From Trinickia acidisoli (GTDB lineage: Bacteria > Pseudomonadota > Gammaproteobacteria > Burkholderiales > Burkholderiaceae), in the NCBI RefSeq assembly GCF_017315725.1, contig NZ_JAFLRG010000002.1, positions 1,178,001 to 1,242,000 of the forward strand: 64,000 nucleotides of DNA, read 5' to 3'. A model generated the notes under the pieces. That model was not told the origin of the DNA and did no database searches. It saw only the letters and a program-made list of their open reading frames with translations. Shown piece by piece: positions 47,956 to 56,338 of the stretch. Every line of letters begins with the position of its first letter. Position 1 is the first letter of the stretch. The position numbers were made by a program, and so were the translations under genes.

Positions 47956-48504
47956 ATGAACGATGCACTTCTTTTCCAACTGCAACTCGTGCTGGGATAT
48001 GTCGCCTGGATGCTGTGCTTCAGCGTGTACATCTGGCCCAAGCTTAGGTCGATGGCCCCATTCGACGCGCAGCGCGCCATCGCCACGCTGCACAGCTTCC
48101 GCTTCTTCGGCCTGGTCTTCATCCTCCCTGGCGTCGTGAGCCCTCTTCTGCCCACCCAATTCGCCACGTTCGCCGTGTTCGCCGCATACGGCGATTTCGC
48201 AACCGGAGTGCTGGCGATGCTGGCACTGCTCACCGCACGCATACGCCTGCTCTTTTGGCTGTTCGTCGCCGCGTTCAACCTCGTGGGAACCAGCGATCTC
48301 ATCCTCGACTACTACCACGCCATTCAAGCCGATCTTCCTGCGCGCGCGGGAGCGCTCGGCGCTGCGTACGCGATTCCGATCATCTACGTGCCGCTGCTGA
48401 TGATTACACACGTTGCCGCCTTTTATCTGCTGCTGCGTTCTCGGCCCGAGGCGACTCGGGTCGCTTTATCTATTCGACGAGTGGGGGATGTAGGACACCA
48501 GTGA
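47956..48504 (+). CDS. Small multi-spanning membrane protein, function unknown
   Basis: 182 residues. GGAGG lies 9 bases before the ATG at 47956. Hydrophobic stretches at about residues 5-27, 50-65, 68-90, 95-115 and 137-160 suggest four or five membrane helices, with basic residues near the C-terminus. I do not recognise a family. Its divergence from a LysR regulator (132 bases apart) suggests it is the regulated gene. A transport or stress role is possible but not shown. Confidence 0.7.
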   Translation: MNDALLFQLQLVLGYVAWMLCFSVYIWPKLRSMAPFDAQRAIATLHSFRFFGLVFILPGVVSPLLPTQFATFAVFAAYGDFATGVLAMLALLTARIRLLFWLFVAAFNLVGTSDLILDYYHAIQADLPARAGALGAAYAIPIIYVPLLMITHVAAFYLLLRSRPEATRVALSIRRVGDVGHQ

Positions 48505-48637
48505 TTCGTGTTCGTGCGCGATGCGAACATATCGGGTTTCGCGGCGACGTGAAGCGTGGGTTCGTCAAATACCGACGCCAATTCGCAGCCTGAGCAAAAA
48601 TACGCGGAGCTACGCGCTCAAATCTCCGGCCTCAGCG

Positions 48638-49165
48638 TTAAGAGTTGGCGGCGCCTACGGGAGCAGGCAGCGAGGAAACGCCACCCGCTGCGATCGGATT
48701 GCTCGCAGTGGCTGCGACGCTTTCGTCAACGCGATTCGAATCGGCAGCGGTGCGCTGCAACTTGAAAACGAAGTTCGTTTCGACCGGGACGCTCTTGCCG
48801 TCCGCGCCGGTAAAAGGCCGGCATTGGGCGCGCCGCGATGCCTGAAGAGCGAGGTTGTCGAACGCGGAATTTCCCGACGACAGTTCTACAACTGCATCGC
48901 GGATCTCGCCCTGTTCACCGACTGACACCCGAACGGCGACCTGAGGGCGCACAAGATGCTGCAAAGTCGGTTCCGCCGATTGCAGATCGTCGGCGGACAA
49001 GCCGTAACTGCATGGAATGTTCTGCGCAGGCACATAGGATGGTGCGGACGTGATATTCGCCCTCGCCGAGGCACTGCCCAGAATGCAAGCGAACACGACG
49101 AACGCCTTTGCTGCGTGAATATGCGGCCGTGCATTCCAGCCGCGAAGCAGGGATTTGGTCATCAT
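48638..49165 (-). CDS. TonB C-terminal domain-like exported protein
   Basis: About 175 residues beginning with two ATG codons at 49165. A hydrophobic segment ending SARA-NI acts as a signal or membrane anchor. The C-terminal part (VAVRVSVGEQGEIRDAVVELSSG then ALQASRRAQCRPF) matches the TonB C-terminal fold found in many single-domain envelope proteins. It lacks the long proline-rich linker of a true TonB. The C-terminal tail is rich in Ala/Ser/Pro. No exbBD genes are nearby, so its partner is unknown. Confidence 0.72.
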   Translation of the reverse strand: MMTKSLLRGWNARPHIHAAKAFVVFACILGSASARANITSAPSYVPAQNIPCSYGLSADDLQSAEPTLQHLVRPQVAVRVSVGEQGEIRDAVVELSSGNSAFDNLALQASRRAQCRPFTGADGKSVPVETNFVFKLQRTAADSNRVDESVAATASNPIAAGGVSSLPAPVGAANS

Positions 49166-49369
49166 TCTTTTGTCGTATCGAGGTTGCGCGCGCGCAGGGG
49201 GCCACCCCGCCCTCAATTCACGCTCACTTCGGATCAGCTACTCACCGCCAGCAGTGCTTCACGGGCAGCAGCATACCGCAACTCGCGCATAGTTACGTTT
49301 TATCGGGCTACTGCATCTGATCGGGGTTGGAACTACTCACCGGATGGCGATCCCCCGCTTCGTCTTCGA

Positions 49370-49993
49370 CTACCGCAAATATCCAACAATGAGCCGAGTC
49401 ACCTCTTCGACGAGCGCTTCGAACGCTTGCTCCGAAAGATCATCGGAATAGTGCAAAACCGCCGTATGGGTCAGCGCCTCGATCGACGTCATGCACACGA
49501 ACGCCGCCAAGCTTAGATCGACTGCCCGACACTCGTCGCAATGCGCTTCCAGGTAAGTGAAAAAGAGTGCGTACGCCTCACGATTGAAAACGCCGGCGTT
49601 CTCGAACCTACCTGTGCGTGGAATCTGCTCCGCAAGCACGCCATGCAGCTTGGGATCGACGCGATGCGCCTCGATCGCCGCCGCAACGAGCTTGGGCATC
49701 GCTTGTTCGAGCGGAAGCGCCATGATCTCCGCCGCCGTGTCACGAACGACCTGCATGAGTTCTCGGCGATGACGCTCCATGACGGCCGCGACGAGCGCCT
49801 CCTTGCTCGGGAAATATTGATAGAGCGAACCGACGCTGACGCCCGCCTTTTCCGCGATCCGGTTGGTGCTGGCTTTATCGAAACCGTCTTTGACCAAAAT
49901 GCGAGCGGTGGCTTCGATGAGGACATCGACGGTTGCACGCGATCTCTCTTGAGACGCATGTTTACGGGGTTTCGTGAGCGGTTTTCGCGCCAT
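49370..49993 (-). CDS. TetR-family transcriptional regulator
   Basis: 207 residues with an N-terminal helix-turn-helix (about residues 35-62, ASTNRIAEKAGVSVGSLYQYF) close to the AcrR group. The C-terminal domain includes EQIPRTGRFE and a C-terminal ECRAVDLSLAAFVCMTSIEALTHTAVLHY stretch interrupted by its own helices. A 22-base palindrome lies 28 bases upstream of the start, and the divergent gene encodes a DinB-family protein. The regulator probably represses both genes and is released by an unknown signal. Confidence 0.92.
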   Translation of the reverse strand: MARKPLTKPRKHASQERSRATVDVLIEATARILVKDGFDKASTNRIAEKAGVSVGSLYQYFPSKEALVAAVMERHRRELMQVVRDTAAEIMALPLEQAMPKLVAAAIEAHRVDPKLHGVLAEQIPRTGRFENAGVFNREAYALFFTYLEAHCDECRAVDLSLAAFVCMTSIEALTHTAVLHYSDDLSEQAFEALVEEVTRLIVGYLR

Positions 49994-50020
49994 TTTTCGC
50001 GCTCCAAATGCGAGTAGATC

Positions 50021-50042
50021 AATACGAGCGACCGCTCGTATT
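50021..50042. promoter_or_regulatory. Perfect palindromic operator for the TetR/DinB pair
   Basis: Arms AATACGAGCG and CGCTCGTATT are perfectly complementary around a 2-base centre (AC). It lies between the tetR start (49993) and the dinB start (50127). Its size and symmetry fit a TetR dimer site. Confidence 0.75.
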
Positions 50043-50126
50043 ATGCCTCTGGCGCATCGAACCGTATCACGAACGCCGCCTTGCGTCGAACGTGCATTTC
50101 AACTCGGATAGGAAAGGAGAACGCTT

Positions 50127-50663
50127 ATGGCTCGTCAGCCCGCTTTTCAGCCATACTCGCAACTGATTGCCATCAAACAATGGGCCGATCGCGGCCTCTA
50201 CGACGTGGTCGATCAAAACCTCGATCGTCTAAGCTACGAGGATCGCTCGATCATGTTGCGCATCTTCGACCATATGCATGTGGTCGATCAAATCTTTCAG
50301 CACCACTTGCAAGGGGTACCCCACACGTTCCAAGCGGCGCGATCTCAGCAAGCGCCTGAGTTCCGGGCACTGGCAGACCGTGCCAGAGAAGTCGACGACT
50401 GGTACGTGTCCTACGTGAATGGCCTAACGCAAAGCGATTTCGAGCAACCGATCGATTTCACGTTCACGAGCGGGAAGCAGGCACGCATGCAGCGGGGCGA
50501 GATCATTCTGCACGTGTGCCTGCACGGGACTTATCATCGCGGCAATGCCGGCGCCGTTCTGCTATTGAAAGGCATCACCCCGAGCCGCGATTCGATTACG
50601 GATTTCCTCGAAGACACGGGGTCGATGCCGGTAAGCGCCGCGTCAGCATCGGCGTCGGCGTAA
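50127..50663 (+). CDS. DinB-family protein
   Basis: 178 residues of the DinB/DfsB four-helix-bundle superfamily, which includes metal-dependent thiol transferases. Three histidines expected as metal ligands are visible: one in FDHMHVVDQIF and two in HVCLHGTYHRGN. AAAGGAG precedes the ATG. It is divergent from a TetR regulator and lies 9 bases from the convergent alcohol dehydrogenase gene. The actual substrate (for example a low-molecular-weight thiol target) is not known. The tail is Ala/Ser rich. Confidence 0.85.
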   Translation: MARQPAFQPYSQLIAIKQWADRGLYDVVDQNLDRLSYEDRSIMLRIFDHMHVVDQIFQHHLQGVPHTFQAARSQQAPEFRALADRAREVDDWYVSYVNGLTQSDFEQPIDFTFTSGKQARMQRGEIILHVCLHGTYHRGNAGAVLLLKGITPSRDSITDFLEDTGSMPVSAASASASA

Positions 50664-50672
50664 GCCCTGCCG

Positions 50673-51725
50673 CTATTGCCGCAACGAATCGAGGTCGATC
50701 ACGAAGCGGTACTTCACGTCGCTCTTCAACATCCGCTCGTAAGCTTGATTGATACCTTGCATCGAAATCATTTCAATCTCTGAAGTGATACCGTGCTGAC
50801 CACAGAAGTCGAGCATTTCCTGTGTTTCGGCAATCCCGCCGATCAGCGAGCCGGCGAGACGACGACGCTTGAAGATCAAGTTGAATACTTGCGGCGACGG
50901 GTGATCGTGCTCCGGTGCGCCAACGAGCGTCATCGTCGCGTCACGCTTGAGCAAGCCGATGAACGGATTGAGATCGTGTTGCGCCGCCACCGTGTTGAGG
51001 ATGAAATCGAAGCTATTCGCATGCGCCTGCATGTGCGCCGGGTCTTTTGAAATCACGACTTCGTGTGCACCAAGGCGTTTCGCGTCCTCGATTTTCGACG
51101 GCGAAGTCGTAAACAGCACGACGTGAGCGCCCATCGCACGCGCGAGCTTCACGCCCATATGGCCAAGCCCGCCCAGGCCGACGATGCCGACCTTCTTGCC
51201 GGGGCCGGCACCCCATTGGCGCAGCGGCGAGTAGGTCGTGATGCCCGCGCACAGCAGCGGTGCCGCGCCGGCAGGATCGAGGTTGGCCGGCACGCTCAGC
51301 ACGAACGCTTCGTCGACGACGAGGTTCGTCGAATAGCCGCCGTACGTGGTTTCGCCGCTCTCGCGATCGACACCGTTGTACGTGCCGACGAAGCCGTTTT
51401 CGCAGTACTGCTCGAGACCTTCGGCGCAGCTCGCGCACGTACGACACGAATCGACGAGGCAACCCACGCCGACGAGATCGCCGCTCTTGTAGCGCGTGAC
51501 CGCCGAGCCGACTTTCGTCACGCGGCCGACGATTTCATGCCCAGGCACCACGGGATAGATCGTATTGCGCCATTCGTTGCGTGCTTGATGGAGATCCGAG
51601 TGGCAGACGCCGCAAAACAGCACCTCGATCTGCACGTCGTGCTCGCGCGGGTCGCGGCGTTGAATGTCGAAAGGAACGAGGGGAGAATCGGCGTCCTTCG
51701 CTGCGTATCCGTGAGTCTTGTACAT
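50673..51725 (-). CDS. Zinc-dependent NAD(P) alcohol dehydrogenase
   Basis: 350 residues from the ATG at 51725 (GGAG about 10 bases upstream). It is of the YahK/cinnamyl-alcohol dehydrogenase type, which reduces many aldehydes with NADPH. Catalytic zinc ligands lie in FCGVCHSDLHQ and GHE, the structural-zinc loop is GCLVDSCRTCASCAEGLEQYC in part, and the nucleotide motif is GIVGLGGLGHMGVKLA. It is divergent from an AraC-type regulator (190 bases), a common arrangement for this enzyme in Proteobacteria. Confidence 0.92.
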   Translation of the reverse strand: MYKTHGYAAKDADSPLVPFDIQRRDPREHDVQIEVLFCGVCHSDLHQARNEWRNTIYPVVPGHEIVGRVTKVGSAVTRYKSGDLVGVGCLVDSCRTCASCAEGLEQYCENGFVGTYNGVDRESGETTYGGYSTNLVVDEAFVLSVPANLDPAGAAPLLCAGITTYSPLRQWGAGPGKKVGIVGLGGLGHMGVKLARAMGAHVVLFTTSPSKIEDAKRLGAHEVVISKDPAHMQAHANSFDFILNTVAAQHDLNPFIGLLKRDATMTLVGAPEHDHPSPQVFNLIFKRRRLAGSLIGGIAETQEMLDFCGQHGITSEIEMISMQGINQAYERMLKSDVKYRFVIDLDSLRQ

Positions 51726-51915
51726 GGATGATGGCTCCTGCAAAATGCGGCGCTCCGACGTGGAGCTTCGCAGGTGCTCATAGTAGGAAGCGACTCGCGC
51801 CTACGGAATGCCTGAATCTATCGAACGTTTGCCTTTTTCTCTCGGCCGGCGGCGGAAAGGCGAAATCGGCGCTATATTTCGAGCCTGTTTCTCCTAATCA
51901 ACGCGTTCGACGGCC

Positions 51916-52857
51916 ATGCCCATCCCCGCCTCGACTTCTCCATTCGTCAGTCCCGCGCAAGCGCGCATGGTCGAATTGCTGGCGACGCTTGCGCCCGACG
52001 AAGGGTTCACCTGCTCGTCGCTCGACGGCGTGAAGTTCATGCGGACGAACGTATCGATACCGCGCGTGCCGGTCATGTACGAGCCCTCCATCGTCATCGT
52101 CGCGCAAGGGCGCAAGAAGGGCTTTCTCGGAAGCCAGGCTTTCATTTACGATGCGCAGCACTATCTCGTGCTGGCCGTGCCGCTGCCGTTCGAGTGCGAA
52201 ACCGAGGCAACGGCCGACGAGCCGATGCTGGCCATTTCGATCCGTATCGATCTCGCCGTCATCGCGGAGCTCTTGATGATGCTCAACGATGCGCGCGGGC
52301 CGATCGACAGCGAACCGCGTGCCATCTATGCCACGCCGCTCGATCCCACGTTGAGCGACGCGGTGCTCAGGCTGCTCGAATCGCTCGCCTCGCCCCACGA
52401 TGCCCGCATTCTCGGGCCCGCGATCGTGCGCGAAATCTGCTATCGCGTGCTGACGGGGTCGCAAGGCGATATGATCCGCGTGGCCCTGACCCATCAAGAT
52501 CATTTCGGCCGAATTTCAAAAGCCTTGCGCCGCATTCATGCGGACTTCGCTCTCGATCTCGACGTCCCCACGCTCGCACGAGAAGCGGGCATGAGCCTCG
52601 CCGTCTTTCATACGCAGTTCAAAGCGGTCACCGAAACCTCGCCGATGCAATATGTGAAGACGACTCGGCTGCATCATGCGCGTTTGCTGATGGTGCAGAA
52701 CGGACTGAACGTCAGTGCGGCCGCCACGCGCGTGGGCTACGAAAGCGCCTCGCAATTCAGCCGCGAATTCAAGCGGCTGTTCGGGGTGAGCCCTGTCGAC
52801 GACGTCAAGCGTATGCGCGGCGACGAACCGCCGCCGCGCTACGTCACCGCCGAATAA
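51916..52857 (+). CDS. AraC-family regulator with N-terminal cupin-like domain
   Basis: 313 residues. The N-terminal half (YEPSIVIVAQGRKKGFLG then YDAQHYLVLAVPLPFEC) is the AraC_N type sensor, and the C-terminal half has two helix-turn-helix units (LAREAGMSLAVFHTQFKAVT and AATRVGYESASQFSREFKRLFG). It probably activates the divergent alcohol dehydrogenase gene. The aldo/keto reductase gene that converges on it may belong to the same aldehyde-detoxification group. Inducer unknown. Confidence 0.92.
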   Translation: MPIPASTSPFVSPAQARMVELLATLAPDEGFTCSSLDGVKFMRTNVSIPRVPVMYEPSIVIVAQGRKKGFLGSQAFIYDAQHYLVLAVPLPFECETEATADEPMLAISIRIDLAVIAELLMMLNDARGPIDSEPRAIYATPLDPTLSDAVLRLLESLASPHDARILGPAIVREICYRVLTGSQGDMIRVALTHQDHFGRISKALRRIHADFALDLDVPTLAREAGMSLAVFHTQFKAVTETSPMQYVKTTRLHHARLLMVQNGLNVSAAATRVGYESASQFSREFKRLFGVSPVDDVKRMRGDEPPPRYVTAE

Positions 52858-52895
52858 CGTCGTCCGTTCGAGTCGCTCGACGTCGACCGACACGC

Positions 52896-53885
52896 CTACC
52901 GCTGTGCATCGCCGAAACGATACTCATGCGTGAGTTCGTCGAGTTTCGCTTTCAGTTGCGGATCGAGTTTCAAATCCACGGCGGCCAAGGTGTCGGCCAA
53001 TTGCTCAGGACGGCTCGCACCCAGGATGGCGGACGTGATCGCGTTGTTGGCCAATACCCATGCAACGGCCACGGTCGGCAGCGAAAGGCCGGCATCGGCC
53101 GTCAGCTTCTTGAGCGCCTCGATGGTAGCGAACTCGCGCTCGTGCCAATACCGGCTTTGATACATCTCGCCCGCCGTCCCGACGGTGAAACGGCCTTCAG
53201 GCGGCGCGCTGTCGTGCCGATGCTTGCCCGTGAGCAGCCCGCCCGCGAGCGGGTTATAAGGTAGGACTGCTAAGCGTTCTTCCTCGGCGAGCGGCAGCAG
53301 TTCGCGTTCGATCTGACGAAACAACAAGTTGTAGCGCGGCTGAACCGACGTGAAGCGCGCGGTGCGCAGAACGTCCGCGCGGCCCAACGCCTTGGCAAGC
53401 CGATAAGCCAAGAAATTCGACACGCCGACATAGCGCGCGCGGCCCGAGCGCACGATGACGTCGAGCGCCTCGAGCGTTTCGTCGAGCGGCGTCTCGCGAT
53501 CGTCGGAATGCAACTGATACAAATCGACGTAGTCGGTACCGAGCCGCCGCAACGAGGCGTCGACGGCATCGAGCAAATGCTTGCGGGAGGCACCTTGGTC
53601 CCAAGGCGACGGGCCCATTTTGCCGACGGCTTTCGTCGCGAGCACGTAACGCTCGCGCTTGCCCTTGAGCCAACGGCCGACGATTTCTTCGGTCCGGCCG
53701 ACACGCGACTCGCCGCCGCCGAGCGGATAGACGTCCGCGGTATCGAAGAAGGTCACGCCGGCATCGGCCGCCGTATCCATGATCCGGATCGACGTCGGCT
53801 CGTCGATCTGAAAGCCGAACGTCATCGTCCCGAGACACGCGCGCGACACGCTGAGCCCCGTGGCGCCGAACTTACGGTATTCCAT
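52896..53885 (-). CDS. Aldo/keto reductase
   Basis: 329 residues of the NADPH-dependent AKR superfamily (Tas/YghZ-like). The catalytic tetrad is visible: Asp and Tyr in FFDTADVYPLGG, Lys in VLATKAVGKMG and His in DLYQLHSDD. The C-terminal cofactor segment LGASRPEQLADTLAA is present. It faces the AraC-type regulator gene, 38 bases apart at the 3' ends. The likely role is reduction of aldehydes or ketones. An internal near-palindrome (53261-53273) resembles the recurring motif. Confidence 0.92.
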   Translation of the reverse strand: MEYRKFGATGLSVSRACLGTMTFGFQIDEPTSIRIMDTAADAGVTFFDTADVYPLGGGESRVGRTEEIVGRWLKGKRERYVLATKAVGKMGPSPWDQGASRKHLLDAVDASLRRLGTDYVDLYQLHSDDRETPLDETLEALDVIVRSGRARYVGVSNFLAYRLAKALGRADVLRTARFTSVQPRYNLLFRQIERELLPLAEEERLAVLPYNPLAGGLLTGKHRHDSAPPEGRFTVGTAGEMYQSRYWHEREFATIEALKKLTADAGLSLPTVAVAWVLANNAITSAILGASRPEQLADTLAAVDLKLDPQLKAKLDELTHEYRFGDAQR

Positions 53886-54173
53886 CGCATTCTCCCGAAG
53901 CGCGCCGCGTTAGGCGGCAAAGGCGAAAGCATAAACCCTCTTCGGTGAGGACGTGGTCCACGCCGGCAGACTCACTGCGTGCTCCGATGAATAGGAAAGG
54001 AAATCTTCGGACGATTTCACCATGGACCTCCGCGGCAGGCAGGGCCACATCCAATGCCGCGAAACGATGCCTAATGGCCGCGTTGTTCGGTCAATGGGTT
54101 CACGAATTCGCACCGTATTCTGCACAGGTCATAAAGGCGCTCGGACCGCGCCCGCCGTCTTACATGGAGCGAT
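53886..54173. other. Intergenic region before the diguanylate cyclase gene
   Basis: 288 bases between divergent genes. No small gene is supported: short frames lack start signals. Promoters for both neighbours are presumably here. I see no strong inverted repeat. Confidence 0.35.
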
Positions 54174-55187
54174 ATGCACAAGCCTGCCCTTCCGTCGAAC
54201 GAAGCCGCGCGCACCGCGCTGCTGCACTCGCTGCATGTTCTCGACACGCCGCCGAACGAGCGCTTCGATCGATTGACGCGTCTCGCCGAGCGCCTGTTCG
54301 GCGTACCGATCTCGGCGGTCTCGCTCGTCGATAGCGATCGGCAATGGTTCAAGTCGTGCGTCGGGCTTGCCGTGACGGAAACGTCGCGCGACATATCGTT
54401 TTGCGGACACACGATCCTGGGCGACGATCTCTTGGTGATCGAAGACGCGCGTACCGACCCGCGATTCTTCGACAACCCCTTGGTCACCGGCGATCTCAGC
54501 GTTCGCTTCTACGCGGGATGCCCGCTGACGCTCGAAGGCGATCTGCGTGTCGGTGCGTTATGCATCGTCGACAAGAAGCCGCGCAAGTTCGACGAAGCGG
54601 AGCGCGGCTTGCTGCGCGACCTCGGCCGCATCGCCGAGCGCGAGCTCGAAATGCTGCTACTGGCGGCGACCGACGATCTGACCGGCCTCTCGAACCGGCG
54701 TGGCTTCGAAGCGCTCGGGCTGCACCTGCTGCAGCTCTGCAAGCGGGGCGGCTCGCGCGCATCGGTACTCTTCTTCGATCTGAACGGGTTCAAGCAAATC
54801 AACGATGAATACGGCCACGCCGAAGGCGACCGCGCGATCGTCGGCTTCGCGAACGTGCTGCGCGCATCTTTGCGCGAAACGGACGTGCTCGCTCGGCTGG
54901 GCGGCGATGAGTTCGTGGCGCTCGTCGTCGGCGCGGAAGCGGGCACCGAGGCACGCATCATCGAGCGCGTTCAACTAGGCGTCGAACGCTATAACCACGA
55001 TGCACGGCGCGGTTACGACTTGAGATTCAGCGTCGGATGCGCGCCATTCGACGGGGCAAAGGAAACGTCGATTGCCGACTTGATCGCCGTTGCCGATCAC
55101 GCGATGTATGCGAACAAACGTGCGGGGCGAGCGGCGCGTGCGCTCGATGCGAAATTGACCCAGTACGGCGCGCTGATAGATGCTTAG
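54174..55187 (+). CDS. GAF-GGDEF diguanylate cyclase
   Basis: 337 residues with an N-terminal GAF sensor (about 25-160, including LVDSDRQWFKSCVGL and ISFCGHTILG, a pattern seen in GAF domains of cyclic-dinucleotide enzymes) and a C-terminal GGDEF domain. The active-site loop GGDEF is intact, and an RxxD inhibitory site (RETD) lies five residues before it, so the enzyme should make c-di-GMP with product inhibition. No membrane segment is present. The signal sensed by the GAF domain is not known. Confidence 0.93.
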   Translation: MHKPALPSNEAARTALLHSLHVLDTPPNERFDRLTRLAERLFGVPISAVSLVDSDRQWFKSCVGLAVTETSRDISFCGHTILGDDLLVIEDARTDPRFFDNPLVTGDLSVRFYAGCPLTLEGDLRVGALCIVDKKPRKFDEAERGLLRDLGRIAERELEMLLLAATDDLTGLSNRRGFEALGLHLLQLCKRGGSRASVLFFDLNGFKQINDEYGHAEGDRAIVGFANVLRASLRETDVLARLGGDEFVALVVGAEAGTEARIIERVQLGVERYNHDARRGYDLRFSVGCAPFDGAKETSIADLIAVADHAMYANKRAGRAARALDAKLTQYGALIDA

Positions 55188-55196
55188 TATTCCTAA
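55184..55196. repeat. Copy of the TTAGGANTCCTAA near-palindrome
   Basis: TTAGTATTCCTAA, one mismatch, at the stop codon of the diguanylate cyclase gene: it contains the TAG stop and an in-frame TAA shortly after. See findings. Confidence 0.5.
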
Positions 55197-55238
55197 ATAG
55201 TAAAGCCGGATCTCGCTGCCTTCAGCGGGAAGAAAAGC

Positions 55239-55667
55239 TCAGCAAGTCGCACGCGCCGCGACCGCTTCCTGCTCGGCGCGCCAAGCATGGTAATCGGCAC
55301 GCGTCCAATCGAGCTCCAGCCCGATGCGGCGCGTGCCTTCGCGAATCTTCGGCTTGTGCAACGCAAGCGTCAACGTCTCGAGCACGGGCCATTGCGTAAA
55401 CGACAACGCCGCGACCTCGACAGCCAGCGTTTCGAGCAGGCGCGTATGGGGCTTCTCGGCGAGAAACGCCGTCACTTGCTGACAATAGCGTTCATAGTCG
55501 ATCCAACCGTCGGCCGCTTCCGACGGCGCGCACCGGTAACCCAGGCGGGCGTCGACGACGACACGTTGCGGTGCGGCATACTCGTGCGCATGGATGCCCA
55601 CGCGCGTGTGGGCGATCAAGCCGTCGACGAATACATACCAGCCGCGACCGCGACGCGCGGCAGCCAC
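55239..55667 (-). CDS. FolB/dihydroneopterin aldolase-like protein
   Basis: About 142 residues from a GTG at 55667 (a TTG at 55679 is the alternative); no ATG fits without running back into soxG. The pattern LIAHTRVGIHAHE near the start and VEVAALSFTQWPVLETLTLALHKPKI matches the tunnelling-fold dihydroneopterin aldolase family, which acts in folate synthesis. It is the last gene of the sarcosine oxidase operon, 44 bases after soxG. It may be a specialised folate enzyme linked to the THF that sarcosine oxidase uses. Whether it is a true aldolase is uncertain. Confidence 0.72.
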   Translation of the reverse strand: MAAARRGRGWYVFVDGLIAHTRVGIHAHEYAAPQRVVVDARLGYRCAPSEAADGWIDYERYCQQVTAFLAEKPHTRLLETLAVEVAALSFTQWPVLETLTLALHKPKIREGTRRIGLELDWTRADYHAWRAEQEAVAARATC

Positions 55668-55711
55668 GTCGTGCAGCAACGCGCCGCGAACGGCAAACGG
55701 CTCGGCGGGCT

Positions 55712-56338
55712 TCACGATACGATCGGCGCGGCCGCGTCGAGCATGATGCGGCAGAAGTAGTCGGCGAAACTGCGGCGCACGACGAGTTCGAACGTGTCGT
55801 AAGCCGTCGGGATCAACACGATCGACGCCTTGAAGTAATGGCTTTGCGCGCACTGCCCCCGCTGCAGCACCTGCGGATGCAGATCGAGCGGGCATCCGCG
55901 CGCAATCACCTCGCGCACACGCTCGCCGCTCGCTTCGAGCACCGTGTACCCGCTGCCCACGTCGACCGCGGACGCGAACAGCGTGCCGAATGCCGTACGC
56001 AATTTTCCTTCGAGCTCGGGCACGCGCGCCTCGTTCGAGCGGACGAGCCACTCATCGGGGCCAAGCCAAATCGCCTCGTACTCGCTACCCCGCACGGCCG
56101 TATTCGGCTTGGTCGGCAGGCGCGCACCGATCACGCTTTCCACCGCGGCGACGAATGCGCCATCGCGCGCATCGCCGCGCACGTTGGCAAGATCGAGGAA
56201 CGGCCGCTCGCGCAAGCGAAACAGCTTCGATTGCAGCGCTTGATCAGCGTCGAGCAACGCTTGCGCGCCCACGAGCGGCGATTCGAGCGGCGTGCGAACA
56301 CCGGCAACGGCCGTATTGTTTCTGCTTTCATTCCACAT
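55712..56338 (-). CDS. soxG: Sarcosine oxidase gamma subunit
   Basis: 208 residues. It is part of the heterotetrameric sarcosine oxidase, where the gamma chain is a structural subunit related to the GcvT fold. Patterns ARLPTKPNTAVRGSE, WLGPDEWLV and DVGSGYTVLEASGERVREVI are typical. The ATG at 56338 lies 11 bases inside the end of soxA, so translation is coupled. The protein ends before the FolB-like gene. Confidence 0.92.
   Translation of the reverse strand: MWNESRNNTAVAGVRTPLESPLVGAQALLDADQALQSKLFRLRERPFLDLANVRGDARDGAFVAAVESVIGARLPTKPNTAVRGSEYEAIWLGPDEWLVRSNEARVPELEGKLRTAFGTLFASAVDVGSGYTVLEASGERVREVIARGCPLDLHPQVLQRGQCAQSHYFKASIVLIPTAYDTFELVVRRSFADYFCRIMLDAAAPIVS

Noticed and set aside
54071..54487. 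Minus-strand open frame overlapping the diguanylate cyclase start
   Set aside because: No start signal or family resemblance, and it overlaps the conserved GAF domain.
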